From the NCBI GenBank assembly GCA_959347315.1, contig OY365822.1:14770519-14834518 (forward strand): a DNA stretch of 64,000 nucleotides, read 5' to 3'. The notes beneath the pieces were generated by a model. That model was not told the origin of the DNA and did no database searches. It saw nothing but the letters and a program-made list of their open reading frames with translations. Below, in pieces: positions 22,460 through 34,122 of the stretch (positions are counted from its first letter, which is position 1; each line of letters begins with the position of its first letter). This DNA is from Bimastos eiseni (Eukaryota > Annelida > Clitellata > Crassiclitellata > Lumbricidae). Position numbers and translations under genes: made by a program.

Positions 22460-22790
22460 GTTACGATTGCCCTTACCTACACGAGGAGAGGAGGTTTGCT
22501 CTCTTCCTCTGCATCCTTCCGGAGGTATCTGAAGGTCTTTCTGTTCTCCCTTTGGATGTGTCCTGAGTAAGACGCGCCTCTGATCTTGAGTGGCGCTATA
22601 CGAGTGCTCCGTTACAATCATAATTACAATGTCACAGGCTAAGAAAACGAAAGTGGCTAAAGCTTCATAACCAAGGCCGGATAATGCGATGCAATATCAT
22701 CGACTTTGAGAGACCTTATCTGCAAATTATACCGCAGAAACTAGTTGTCTCGAAGAGGTGGTATATAAATTGCATTGATTGATTGAATGA
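22460..22790 (+). mobile_element. L2/CR1-like LINE 3' end fragment
   Basis: A short RT-tail-like reading (RRYLKVFLFSL, about 22510-22545) is followed by untranslated sequence whose end (GTATATAAATTGCATTGATTGATTG) matches the 3' terminus of the copy at 11.8 kb. Strongly decayed. Confidence 0.6.
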
Positions 22791-22982
22791 AAATATTTTC
22801 ATTGTCCTCAGATCCATTGTTTCCATAGTAATGTTAAAATGTGTTCATTTATATTGTGTATATCCAGCGTATTCCTCGTCCATCTTTGCTTTCTTTCCTT
22901 CCATTATTGCATTTATTTTGGTGTATTTGTATGAAATTCAGAGACAAAACTGACATTTAAATATATTCATTTCGATTTTTAG

Positions 22983-23333
22983 TCGTAATAAAAGTTCAAT
23001 ATCGTGATGAAAAGTGTACAACTCAACAATTTCACGACAAATTTGAAAATCTTCTAAATAGATCGATGCCAAGGTCACATAAAACTGAAAAACTCATCAG
23101 TCAACTGAAATCTGAAGGAGTAGAAATCCTCAATTCTCAACTTCACAGACAGACTGTGGTCGTTTGGATCTGGTGTCATTCACAAGCAGCAATTGAATAT
23201 ATTCAGAAGTTGTACGAATCGAATAAACTGACAGATATATTACATGATCTTACAGATATTCGACGATCAGCCTCTGAAATAATCCAATCGACAGTGATCA
23301 ACATTGATCGGAAGGAGCTCAGCAAAACCGTTG
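22983..23333 (+). CDS. Exon B: TRADD-N-like domain
   Basis: The exon starts after TTTCGATTTTTAG and ends at a strong donor (G|GTAAGTT, 23334). It is 351 nt, a multiple of three with phase 1 at both ends, and fully open. The predicted fold alternates helices and strands around IKVQYRDEK, VEILNSQLHRQTVVVWIWC and AAIEYIQKLYESNKLTDIL, which resembles the TRADD-N-type domain seen in invertebrate adaptor and NLR-like proteins. TRADD-N binds TRAF proteins in vertebrate TNF signalling. The match is by pattern, so a lineage-specific alpha/beta domain remains possible. Confidence 0.6.
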
Positions 23334-23739
23334 GTAAGTTCTCATCAACATATCGGCTACTCAGAACAAAATATGGATTATTCAAAACAAAATATGGACA
23401 ACACTTAAATCTTAGATGAAGGAATTCATCAGAATGGTGGTAATTAAAATTACGAGAATTTTGAGCCTAAAAACATATCGATCTGTTGAAAATAGAAAAT
23501 GAATGCAGCAAACAGGAATATAATATTATTTGGAATCTGTCGCTAGTGATGATTGAGTTCGTCTCCTGTAGCCATCAAATTTATATGACGGTCAATTAGA
23601 ATTCTCCGACAGTATGCAACTTTCCAACCTCATTGCTTCCTGCATTCCATTACACAATACTGTAAAGTCAACAGAGTAACTTCTATGACACTTCACATCT
23701 TCTGCCTAATTCCTGTTTCATCTTCACGTCTTTTACCCA
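23334..23739. other. Intron sequence, nothing recognised
   Basis: About 400 bp follow the exon B donor without a repeat or coding signal. Confidence 0.4.
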
Positions 23740-24703
23740 ATCCCTATCCTCCTTCCATTTATCCTCTTCTGTCCTCTTTCTTTGATTCACACTTCCTTTA
23801 CATATATAATGTAGTATAATATGAGTCTGAGTGGACCCTTGGCGACAACCGCAACGACAACAGCAGCGTGTTCCAGAGCTACGTGTAAGGGCCAACCACT
23901 GAGAATGTACCATTCTGTTTAGTTGTACATGCAAAAGATACAATGAGCAGGTCTCGCTCAGTAGAGCGGAGAGAGCGGAGACCAGGTATACTCAAAGTAG
24001 AGTAACAGAGATCGCGAAGATAGGCAGAGGCGAGACCTAGCAAGGACCGTCATACCAAAGAGATGATACGGTAAGAGATTAGCTGGTGGAGGGGAGCCAG
24101 TGGAGCACATCCAGCATACATGGTAGGTGTAGGTGGCGCTTCGGCGAGTGTACACTAGCTCAACTCGGTCGTAACATTATCGTTGACTGTTCGGTTCGGT
24201 TCGGCCGAGGTTGAGCTGGGAGCGCTTCTGAAGAGGTGCTTATATAAAATTACTGTAGTAATAATAACAACATAGCCGGAGACATAGTCAAATTTGGGAA
24301 TGCGTCAGACAAGACGTGCAGCAGAACGCAGGACCCTCTTCAGGCACCGCAACCGCCCAGCTGGAAGGCCTGCATAGAGTGAGCAACAGTAATCCAGTCT
24401 GGCAGTAATGAAGGCGTGAATAGGGGTATCGGTGGCGTCTGGAGTTGGCGAGAGGGAAACAGATCGAAGCTGACGTAACTGGTAGTATGAATCACGGAAA
24501 AGACGGTGAATATAAGAAGCAAAGTATATGTGGTCGGCTAAGACGGGCGCGGGGCGGAAAACAGAAGGCACGAGCGGCCCCTGGAGGTATCGAGCGGGCG
24601 GATGCAGGGGCAAGGCCGGCCAATGACGGAACGCAGTTGCCTCTAGTCCTAGCGAATCACCGATCAAAAAGCGAATAAGGCATGCCTTCCTGCTGATTGA
24701 CAA
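23740..24703 (-). mobile_element. L2/CR1-like LINE RT C-terminal fragment, with an embedded tail
   Basis: Reading leftward, 24703-24285 gives the RT block ITARLDYCCSLYAGLP and PKFDYVSGY; 24150-23740 continues with MLDVLHWLP, SLVWRSLL-like and GPYT-LWNTL-like blocks across several stops. Between them, about 24175-24275 is a plus-oriented 3' terminus of a related L2-like element (GAAGAGGTGCTTATATAAA). It lies in the second intron of the F-box/NHL gene. Confidence 0.75.
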
Positions 24704-25352
24704 GTCAGTCCTGGGCTAAGGGAGGGATAGGAGGAGGAGGTTTATGCCAGTACACAACTTCTCGACGCCCTCTGATACAAGATACAGCTACTCGCGAGGA
24801 GAGCAAGTATAAAGATATTATTTTAATAAACAGAATGACATGACGCTTAGCCGTCCTTAGCGTATATTTTATGATAAGAGCAAAAATGAAATAGAAAGTA
24901 ATAGATCGATGAACTACATTTATAAGTTGTCAAAATGCCAAATGCGCTTCTGATTATGGAAACTAACGTAAATGAGAGCATAATAATAATCCAGTCTTAA
25001 TTGGTTTAAGTAAATTTATCTTCTGAATGAACAAACAGTTGCCAATGTTTGCCTGCATTCTATTAATTGCCTAATTAAAATAATAAAAAAATCAACAAAG
25101 AAGTAAATATTACTGTTTTGTTCAAAACATCTTCTCACGATACAATAATATAACTATCATCTACAGCGCGCCTGAGTTTGAGTTTATAAGTTCTCAGGCC
25201 TAGTTGTTGGTTTAAAACCTATATTATATCTTTAAACAATGCGATTTTGTCAGTAAAGTTAGTAGTTAATTGTAATAAAATATTTTAAATATATTAACTA
25301 GCAAAGATAACTCTAACTGCAATGAATAAACAGCAATTGATTTCTATTTTAG
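24704..25352. other. Intron sequence up to the NHL exon acceptor
   Basis: AT-rich with no recognised element. It ends in a pyrimidine-rich acceptor (TTGATTTCTATTTTAG, 25337-25352). Confidence 0.5.
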
Positions 25353-26362
25353 TCCTGTGTTCGATTTCCGTCAACTTAATTGAGAGATTAGAGGGTTTGA
25401 AAGTCAAAGATGATCCGTTGTATATACTTGGAGTGACTAAACTGCGAAATGAAATCTACGTTTTGTGTCTGCAATATACTTTGGAACCTTATGTAATTCG
25501 TGTGTTTGAGGATCGAAATCCATTTCGTCTTCAGAGAGAATTCTATGTAAAAGAGATCACTTTTCCACGTGACATCGCATCCAGTGAGAAAGAAAATTGT
25601 CTCTACGTCATACAATACATAGACTGCGTTTGGAAATTTACAAAAGAAATGGATGACCAACACAAAATCATCAAATGGCTGACCACTGATTATGAGCTAA
25701 ACGGTTTTATGTCAGTGTCCAGTGGTGATCAGTTATTGCTGTTGAACTATTCATCGCCTAATCTGATGATCTACGGATCAGATGCAAAACTTCTTCGATC
25801 GATTTCGTTACCAACAGACATTGATAACCCAATTCATGCCGTGGAAACATCCATCGGGAATTTCATCATCATTCACAGGTCAAATAAGAGAAAGTCGATC
25901 GATGTGGAACAAGAAGAGGAGGAGATGGAGAAGGAGGACGAGAAGGAGGAAGAGAAGGAGGAGGCAGAGGAAATAGCAAAACAGGAGAAGATGGGAGAGA
26001 GTGTGTCACGAGGAAGCAAGAGGGATAATGAATGGTGTGTAAGTGAGTTGAGCAGCGATGGACAGATGGTTGTCCGTCGTTTTATTCCTTCAAATGAAAC
26101 ACAACAACTGCATTTCCCTAAATACCTCTCTCTCGATTCAGACGATCGAGTGTTTGTGGCTGAAACATATAATAGTAATTGAGTGATTCTCTTGGATTCC
26201 GATCTCGAATGGAATCGAATTCTTCATTCAATGGAGAACGAAGAAGACGAACCTGCGATCGAACGTCCATCGAGATTGTGCTACGACGAAGAACAGAAGC
26301 AACTGATCGTTGCAGGATTATTCTCGGGAGTAATTAATGTTTACACGTTCAGTCAAACATAA
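25353..26362 (+). pseudogene. Exon C: NHL-type beta-propeller, one premature TGA
   Basis: The exon opens after the acceptor at 25352 and reads through to TAA at 26360-26362 except for TGA at 26180-26182. Repeated blade-like units are visible (ILGVTKLRNEIYVLC, PRDIASSEKENCLYV, HAVETSIGNFIIIH, KYLSLDSDDRVFVAETYN, SRLCYDEEQKQLIVAG), giving about five to six NHL/six-bladed-propeller blades that typically bind protein or RNA. A long Glu/Lys-rich insertion (about 25890-25990) separates two blades. An ATG at 25322 sits in the intron side and could only be used if the exon were a separate gene. An AATAAA-type signal is present at 26376-26381. Confidence 0.65.
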
Positions 26363-26964
26363 TCACTTCTTATGCAATAAATCATAAACTAATAACATAT
26401 TTTAAATATTTGTATAATTAAATGCAACGCTCAGAAAGGAAAGTATTTTAGCTCTACTTATTTCTATTAATTTATAAAACACTATTTTTGATAAATCGCA
26501 TACATTTTGACCTACATGTTGTCCGATGTTTTAGAGCAGAACGTCGATAAGTAAAAAGATTGTAAATCTAAGGTGGATTCAATCCTTAAATCGGGCATCA
26601 AATTTTTTATTATGTGAGCAGTTTTTCAAGCGCTTGACAAAGTATTTTATTTATATATTCTGAAATTTGATAACGCCCTTCTTTCAACATTTTTTTAGCA
26701 GGAGTGCACAAGCAAAGAAGACCAGTTTTCCGCAGAGTCCGAATTAGTTATATAACGGGGTTTCACGCGATTTTCCCGCCAAAACGTGACGTCACCTAAT
26801 GAGCGTACGCACGCTAGCGGGCAGACATACGCACTCGGCCATCCAACCGTTTATGCGCATCAAAGCTTCGGTGCAAATTTACTCGTATAATTAAGTTCAT
26901 CCTTCAATAGGATTTAATTATATACATTTAAATACATTATATACATTTATAAAAATAACTTTGG
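26363..26964. other. Intergenic, nothing recognised
   Basis: AT-rich sequence with no coding or repeat signal; it contains a CRE-like TGACGTCA at about 26789. Confidence 0.4.
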
Positions 26965-26965
26965 T

Positions 26966-27205
26966 GAATCTCATGTCTCATCTCGTGTCTCACCTCGTGT
27001 CTCACCTCGTGTCTCATCTCGTGTCTCATCTCGTGTCTCATCTCGTTCTCATCTCGTGTCTCATCTCGTGTCTCATCTCGTGTCTCATCTCGTGTCTCAT
27101 CTCGTGTCTCATCTCGTGTCTCATCTCGTGTCTCATCTCGTGTCTCATCTCGTGTCTCATCTCGTGTCTCATCTCGTGTCTCATCTCGTGTCTCATCTCA
27201 TGTCT
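26966..27205. repeat. 12-bp minisatellite, about 20 units
   Basis: GTCTCATCTCGT repeats head to tail with few changes (CACCTCGT variants at the left). Open Ser/His/Leu frames over it are artefacts. Confidence 0.95.
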
Positions 27206-27973
27206 GCTGTTCAAGAGATTCGTAAAGATGCTGTTGGTAAGTACTTTCAAGCATTTTATAATATTTGCCATCTTTCGGGCGTTTGCGAACTGAAGTATAT
27301 ATTAATTCATTTTAAATTTATTATAAATACAGGCATAGATATCACGCGATCGAACCTGATATCTTTCGAGAAAGATGCATCGATTTTTATCCTACGAACA
27401 ATTTTAATTTCAATTTATAATTATATTCCTCTTATAAATATTAATATTCGCTCCCTTTTAAAAGTATAGTCTTATAAATATTCTAAAAGTGACTTTTATA
27501 ATTATTAAGAATAATCGTAGGCCTATGCATGCATATAAAACGTATATATTTTCCTAGATATTCGGGGCAACTCAATTGGCTCATTGCTTAAAGGCGAAGG
27601 TTTCTTAATGAATTTATGTACAAGTATTTAAATAATTTATTTAAATCATGCTTTGAAAACTTTTTCTCTACGGTTCTTCAACTTAATTCTTATCCTTCGT
27701 AACGCTGATAACGTCAGACCATGTCACTTTCGAACTAATGTCCGCAGGTTTTCTTTAAAGCCAAAGGTTTGTGGGCGGGCAGTTGTGCGACAAACTGCTC
27801 TGTACCCCGCCCACCTGCGACAAACTGCTTGTCAATCAAACCTGAACTCATTGAGTGGGGCTACAGTCAAGAAGTGCCATATTCAAGTCCATCGCCGGTC
27901 AATTCCTTTCAATTGAAATGCCTGCATGCCTCTGGGCCGTTCTCTGTCTGTCTGTCTTTCTACATACATCTAC

Positions 27974-28011
<38 letters not shown>

Positions 28012-28012
28012 C
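27206..28012. other. Intergenic, nothing recognised; short direct repeat and TA run
   Basis: A 14-bp word TGCGACAAACTGCT occurs twice at 27786 and 27816. A (TA)n run occupies about 27979-28008. Confidence 0.5.
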
Positions 28013-28340
28013 ATGAGCCAAAGCGCAATAGAACGCATACAGGATGTCAGCCCATGGACCATTCACAATGATCTTGGGATTATCTCAGCAGGATGGTGCA
28101 CGCTGTCAATACATCAACTGTGAAAACGAATTTGCAAGCCTAGATGACAACCTCCCGTAGCACATAAAGCCCAAAGATTGACCACCAAACTCTCCGCACC
28201 TGTCTCCTATTGAGAACTCGTAGAGTATTTTGTTTGTCGGCGTTTATAGAGATCCTGAGCCAAAGATTGTTGATCAGCTCATACGTCGCCTCCAAAGTAA
28301 GTGGAGATCGATAGAAGTTTTGGACACTTAAGTCGCTGAT
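28013..28340 (+). pseudogene. Tc1/mariner-like transposase relic
   Basis: An ATG at 28013 begins a helix-turn-helix-like reading (MSQSAIERIQDVSPWTIHND), and about 180 bp later a block NSPHLSPIEN resembles the SPDLNPIEN segment containing the last catalytic acid of DDE transposases, followed by a basic helix. Several stops and shifts separate the pieces. It could belong to another DDE superfamily. Confidence 0.45.
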
Positions 28341-28355
28341 AGAGTTTTTAATAGT

Positions 28356-28482
28356 ACTACTACTACTACTAATAATAATAATAATAATAATGATAATAAT
28401 AATAATAAAAACAAATAATAATAACAATAATAATAATCATAGTAATAATCAAACTAAAAACAAATAATAATAATAATAAGTA
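28356..28482. repeat. AAT/ATA-rich microsatellite
   Basis: Interrupted trinucleotide runs of AAT abut the 3' end of the minus-strand LINE fragment at 28.49 kb and may be its tail. Confidence 0.8.
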
Positions 28483-28485
28483 TAA

Positions 28486-30370
28486 TAATAACAGCGCCGA
28501 TTTATAAGGTGCCTATTTATAAGGCGCCGTAAACGCGGCCCTAACCACTACAAGGGCGCCGTACAACCGAAAACGAAAGTCAGCAGACAGGATACGCCTT
28601 AGAATAGCGAAACACTCTCATTTTAGTTTTAAATGAGTCTACTAAGTCGGCAATTCTAACAGTAGGTGGGAGACCGTTCTAACACTGCGGACCAGCGGCC
28701 GAGAAAGCACCGTCTCCGAAACGCGACCTCATCCTCCGCACTCGGAGATCAGTCTTCACAGAGGATCTGAGTCGCAGACCGGACGCTGAGGAGTGAGTCC
28801 CGAAGCAGAAACCGCGCTAATACCCGGATACTAATCCATGCATCGATCTGTAGACGAGCAAGCGCAGCTTGAAGCCAATGCGGTACGGACCAGGAAGCCA
28901 GCGCAGAACGTCACGAAGGAGCGGCGTAACGTGGTCATGTCTCCGCTTGTTACAGATGAGTCCAGCGGAAGCGTTTAGCACCGACTGAAGACAAACCAGG
29001 AGGCACGCAAGCGTGCAGGTGTAGCGATTTCAAATTACCCCCATTCACCTTACCCCCGGTTACTTTAAATCGGTTTCAAGTTACCGGAGGGTAACTTTCA
29101 AGTTGCTGGGGGTAACTTAAAGGCGATTTCAAGTTACCCCCTACGATTTCAGATTACCCTCAGGGGTAATAAGAAATCAGCATCAGGCTATCTCCGGTAG
29201 TGAAATTGATTTCAAGTTACCCTCCCCAGGTAACTAACTACTCCGCTGCCTTGCAGTTCATCAGTACCAGTCCCAAGCCGGAAAAAGGAACAGCAGGCTT
29301 GTGGGCCTCCCAGGTAGAACGACATCTTGCAATAGAAACGACACATGAAAAGCTCAAACTCATTGTCGTGGCAGGTCGGTTGGGAGATGAGAGGGTCATG
29401 GACCCATCTATGAAAGGTTGTGACGAAAGCCGAAAGGAAGCCAAGACTCAGAAGTCTCAATTCTTAACGACCAAAGCCAGGGCAAAAATTGGAGGCTAGA
29501 TTGTAAGAACTTTATGATACAGGGAAGTTGGCGCATGTGGTGAGACAGATGTAAGAATACAAACTTTAAACATTGGGGCAAAGTAAGATGCGATGGACCT
29601 ACAGTGTCAATATTGTGTCTCAAGGAATAAGCATCTACTACTCATATGGAGCCAAGTATAAAAGAGAAGTGGGCATAATGGCTGTTCAAAAATTATATCA
29701 GCTAATTGAATGGGGAATTGGAACGTGAAAGAATAATTACCATCAGACCACAAAAAGGGCATACCACCACCTTGAATCTGCAGCATTTGCTAAGTCTTCT
29801 TGTTACTTTTGATGAGTTTAGTAGAGGATTGAAATATCAAGTCAAAAGTTACATCCCTAGTTGTTGCAATTGTTGTAATTATACTAATTTCTTCACCATT
29901 TAGACCAAATCTTTGTTATCGTATGTGTGTATGTTACAATGTGATGCACTTCGATCTCGTGAAGTCTATTACTGATTTCACACATTTTACATTTCTTTGA
30001 CTATTAAATATTATTTTTCACACGGTAAAACTAGCCTTCCATATTTATGTTTTACGTATTTTATTAAACAGACTGGTTATCATTAGTTGAACGCATAACA
30101 ATTTAACATTTTGACTCATTCAGAGAGGGGGTAATGTGAACACAGAGGGGTAATCTGAAATCGATTTCAGATTACGGGGGTAACCTGAAATGGGGGTAAC
30201 TTAAAGTCTTTACACCGGCAAGAAGACTATTGCAGCGATCCACATGCGGGACGACAAAGGCAGCAACGGCTGCTCTCGCGGCCTAGAAAGGCAAGGACCT
30301 TATGCAGCTCCTGATGAGACGGAGCTGACGAAAGCAGTAGCCAATCCTAGAAGCGACAGTAGTTATATTC
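28486..30370 (-). mobile_element. L2/CR1-like LINE C-terminal fragment, split by a MITE
   Basis: Leftward reading gives CNSLLAGLP-like sequence near 30240, continues after the 29.02-30.21 kb MITE with HDHVTPLLRDVLRWLPGPYR (about 28940-28880) and ends with FGDGAFSAAGPQC and NGLPPTVRIADLV (about 28710-28640). The 3' end meets a TTAT-type microsatellite. This is a different subfamily from the copies at 11.8 and 24 kb. Several stops are present. Confidence 0.75.
29020..30214. mobile_element. 1.2-kb MITE with TTACCCC subterminal repeats
   Basis: The ends TGTAGCGATTTCAAATTACC and TGTAAAGACTTTAAGTTACC (right end, reversed) are imperfect inverted repeats. Behind each are several copies of a word like TTTCAAGTTACCCCC in alternating orientations. 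The interior has a frame (29200-29499) with no family resemblance. It cleanly interrupts an L2-like RT frame. Confidence 0.8.
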
Positions 30371-30645
30371 ATTGCTACCTGGTGCATTTAATCTATATAC
30401 ACCTATAATCACATCAAATCAACCAATAATTTGGTTATAATCACCTCGTACTTAGGTTATAATATTAACCTAACTTATAAACAGGCAAAAAAAACCTAGT
30501 CACATGTGGATTTGTTGCCTCCAAGCAAGCTGGTATCAAATAAACTAACGATCTAGCGTTGCAAAAGCCAGACAATCGACACATTTATCCATGCAACGAA
30601 GACGCAATATTTGCCCCAAGCAAAACAATATGATCAGTTCATCTG

Positions 30646-30735
30646 TCTATGTCTGTCTTTGTCTGTCTATGTCTGTCTATGTCTGTCTATGTCTGTCTAT
30701 GTCTGTCTATGTCTGTCTATGTCTGTCTATGTCTA
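30646..30735. repeat. 10-bp minisatellite (GTCTGTCTAT)n
   Basis: About nine nearly perfect head-to-tail units. Confidence 0.95.
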
Positions 30736-31276
30736 TTTCATATTTCTCTGCAAGTATTCGTTGATGCTGTCATCCATTTAACGGCGATGGGTACGAACAA
30801 GCGATTTCCACTGTGTTGGGTCATTATTCTGCTTTTAGTGTTAGTCCAAGTGACATAGTGAGTAGGTTCTTTATAATAAGAGCACTTATGTCATAATCAG
30901 CTTATTCGTTACCTCTTCGAGCGTCTCTAACCCACGTGAACTCTAATTCTAATCGATAGGCGTTATATGAATGTCGTCAGCGACGGAACGCCAGAGAACC
31001 GATCAATTTCAATTTGGTTATACTTCTTCTTCTCCAGATTCGGTTCGATCGATCGCGGATCCCTTAATGGCTACGGCGCCTACCTACCTATGTTCCCGTC
31101 TGTCCATCTGTCGTCGTCGTTGTCATAGCAGCCGCGCATATGTTATTTTAGTAAAAAAGAGTGAGCATATTTTAAATAAATGTACTATAAGCGGTCTTTG
31201 CGGATAGGTGCTGTCACCAGGAGAACATCGACAAGGGTTCGAATCTTCCTAACGTACTCGTAGACATTCGTTCTGT
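30736..31276. other. Intergenic, nothing recognised
   Basis: A B-box-like GGTTCGAATCT occurs at about 31234 but no tRNA fold surrounds it. Confidence 0.4.
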
Positions 31277-32627
31277 GGCGTTCTGCCGCCCGAGCGCCTG
31301 CCTAGCGCTAACGAACGGTGTCGACCCCAGCTCACTGACACGCCTGGAGTCGCCCGAGTCACTTTCTTACCAAATCTCAATGCCAAACGGTTACTCTCTA
31401 TATCTACCAGGATGTTCACTATCACCAGGCAAGATTAGGGACGGGTTTCTTCTCCAAGAAAGGTAACACGGCTCGAATTAGTAACGAGGTCTGACTCTGC
31501 CTATTCCGCGGTCGCCGGATGGGCAGCGTTCTGAGGATGGCCGTACTCAAAACAGGGTTCATAATCATACCGGCAGGAGTCTTCCTCGCCTTGCATACCT
31601 TCCAAGCTACTAGCCTCGTCTTCCTCTACCTTTACCTGATGTCGTACCGTTCAGCATCTTGTGACTCTGAAACTATCGCCATTTAGGGACACCAAACGTT
31701 CTCTTAAGTTACGAGGTTCAGACATATTTGAAACAAGTCCATAAGCCATTTCGGCCTATACAATTATCGGTAGCTAAATCCAACGTCTTATACTCTTAGA
31801 CATTACTGTCCCCAACTCTCTAACCTCTGTCGTCCTAGACACACCAGTCTCACAGCACTTCGTCATATCATGCTAGACACTTAGCTATCACGTCTTCTGC
31901 TCAACACGTATCTCTCGATCTATTTCCGTGTATGGCATAAACGGCCGCACACGTATATTTTGTCATGCACATTTGACTGACTACGTTCCCGTCCTCTGTG
32001 TTAGCAGTTACCCACCAACACTGATATATTCTGCTTCGATAAAAATGACACTGGCATGGTATTCACGGACACTGATAGTGAAGGTCTTCTGTCTATAACC
32101 TTCGCTATCTGCACACAGATCTTCGATCCGACCTACGCACGAGGGGGCCCGACCTCGCACTTTAGTCAGCTCTCAGAACTGTGTGTGACGACAAACAACC
32201 ATGTATTCACCTGGGTACCCGATTACCCAAACGTACTCGTATCGATCACTTCGATCAGACACGCAAATAGATACACTTCGGGAAAACTGGAGGAGTATCT
32301 ATGACCAACGTAGGTAGCCAACAGTAATATTTACGCATCAATCAATTCTTGGTCTGCTTACTATCTTTACCCTGGGTTTCCGACTGCCCAGACTTTCACG
32401 TCGGCCTCTTGGCCCATTTCCGTGTGTGGCATACTGGCCTCACACGCATAAGTTATCAGGCACACGATTGACCGTCCTCTGCGTTGGCAATTGTCCGCCA
32501 ACACCGTAATATATTCTGATACTCTGGAAACCGAGAGGAGTAACTATGACCAACGTAGGTAACAAACAAGAGTATCTATCGAACGACTATAAAGCCATCA
32601 AGAAGAGTTACTTGACTAGTAACCTGA
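31277..32627. repeat. Dispersed 1.35-kb repeat, copy 1
   Basis: The segment from GTGGCGTTCTGCCGCC to GACTAGTAACCTGAA matches 61823-63152 along its whole length in the same orientation with moderate divergence. Internally it holds degenerate duplications, for example a ACCGTAATATATTCTGATACT-type block, and two copies of the word TATGACCAACGTAGGTA (about 32301 and 32546). No protein is recognised. It may be an LTR, a long satellite monomer or a non-autonomous transposon. Confidence 0.85.
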
Positions 32628-34122
32628 ACCTTGAATGGTCGCCAATTTCATTCGTTCATGGTGTATGCCTGTATGATCATACTGCGTTGTTGTCAGTTTG
32701 AAAAATAAACGAAAATTATTATTATTATAATTTTCATCCGATTTTGTATAAGCAAAGGACGCGATAGACGTTAGATTAAAAACCTGAGGGGCAATACTTG
32801 TCATTTACTCATTTACTATAGCTCCTCTTAGAGTGAGCCTAAACAGAAGCGCTCTCAGGGCCAAGAGCCCCATGGGAAAGAAAAGTCTTAAGGAGAAGAA
32901 CAGAAACAGAAGAGCCCCTATACATGTAGTTATAACCGAAGAGACGGATGTGAAGATAGTTTCAATGCAAAGGCCCAAACGACGCATCATGTCATTAAAT
33001 GTGAAGAATGTATGACATTGTAAAACAATTGCAACACAACTGACTAAATTTCAAATATTTTCCAACCACATCCGATATGTCTAACTCGAAAGGCAGCTCT
33101 CTCAGAATTCAGTGTTTGACGACATCTTGTGACATGGTCATTATTATCGAGATCTCCAGATTTCTACAACACCCAGCAAGCAAAATAGGAAAACTGTAGA
33201 ATCTAGCTCGTTCACGGCGCTCAGTCAAAACAAAACAGATGGACATGCATCTTTCAGATCGTCTTAAGGTCAAGATCTAAGCAGCCAGGCAGAAAGTCCG
33301 ACGGCATAATTGGTTGGTTATAATTGTACATTAGTGAAATGCTTGAATAAGCAGTGCTGTTCTATCAGAAAAGTGAATAAAGACTTTAGCAACACTTGGC
33401 CTAAAGTTCGAATCTAGCTCAAGCCACTTGATAGGGCTTCATAAGATCGAAACAGATCGAATAAAGATAGCACTAGATATTTAATCAGTTTAATTCATTA
33501 AGTAAAATTCCAAAACCGTTACTGTAAAAACAAATCAATCAATGAATGGAAATTTGTGCTTCAATGTGCTTTCTTCTTCAAAGTTTTTGAAAATTTATTC
33601 GCCTGCCCTCTTTTGAAGTTCTATACTTTCCAAGTGCGCTCTATCCCGATCACGCTATTATATTACATGCCAAACCTGATAAAAACGGGTGTTTAGATCT
33701 CCGTCCAATGGTTCATGTATTTATTCAATTCCTCGTACATCATACTTCCTGACTCCAGCAAAAATAACACAATGGCCTTTGCACCTCGAGAAATATTTTG
33801 TTTTGTTTCGACTAAATCGTTTAAGCTTTCGTTTTTGCATATTTTCGTTGCGCTGTCGCTTTTATTGCCACAAATTTCGTCTAACTTTTAGATCGTGTAT
33901 TTTTATTTTAGTTTTAGCTTTGGTTAAAGAAAGCAACATTCCGTTCAGATGTCAGTCATGGATTGTATGGGACGGCAGTCAGTCACTGACTGATGTAAAT
34001 TTATTTTTCGACGCATCCATAACAAGGATGATATGCGTCAGGCTCCGTTATATGCTTACAGAATATAATATGGTTAACATGAATAAGATTCATAGTCTTT
34101 AGGGAAATTTTTGCATAATTGT
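32628..34122. other. Intergenic, nothing recognised
   Basis: One copy of the recurring GTTTGACGACATCTTG motif is at 33114-33130. A 137-codon frame (33689-34102) is Phe/Arg-rich with no family resemblance and is probably chance. Confidence 0.4.

Larger units (their letters stand above)
18584..26362 (+). pseudogene. F-box-like / TRADD-N-like / NHL-propeller gene, three exons, one premature stop
   Basis: Three plus-strand coding blocks have well-formed splice sites and compatible phases: exon A ends GT-side at 18770 leaving one base, exon B starts at 22983 with two bases and ends at 23333 leaving one, exon C starts at 25353 with two. Each junction creates a GTC valine codon. Domain order would be F-box-like, TRADD-N-like, NHL beta-propeller. 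Introns of 4.2 and 2.0 kb are filled with transposon relics. A TGA at 26180-26182 breaks exon C, with coding resumed to TAA at 26360-26362. The 5' exon is not identified. An alternative is three separate exon relics that happen to share orientation; the phase agreement argues against this. Confidence 0.6.

Noticed and set aside
26961..27469. Ser/His/Leu repeat frames over 100 codons
   Set aside because: Product of the 12-bp minisatellite; the non-repeat tail has no recognisable protein.
29200..29499. 99-codon frame inside the 29-kb MITE as a transposase
   Set aside because: No DDE or helix-turn-helix pattern; average composition.
31230..31250. GGTTCGAATCT, possible tRNA B box
   Set aside because: No A box or acceptor pairing at the right distance; no cloverleaf.
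33689..34102. 137-codon Phe/Arg-rich frame
   Set aside because: Biased composition from T-rich DNA, no domain, no splice or promoter context.
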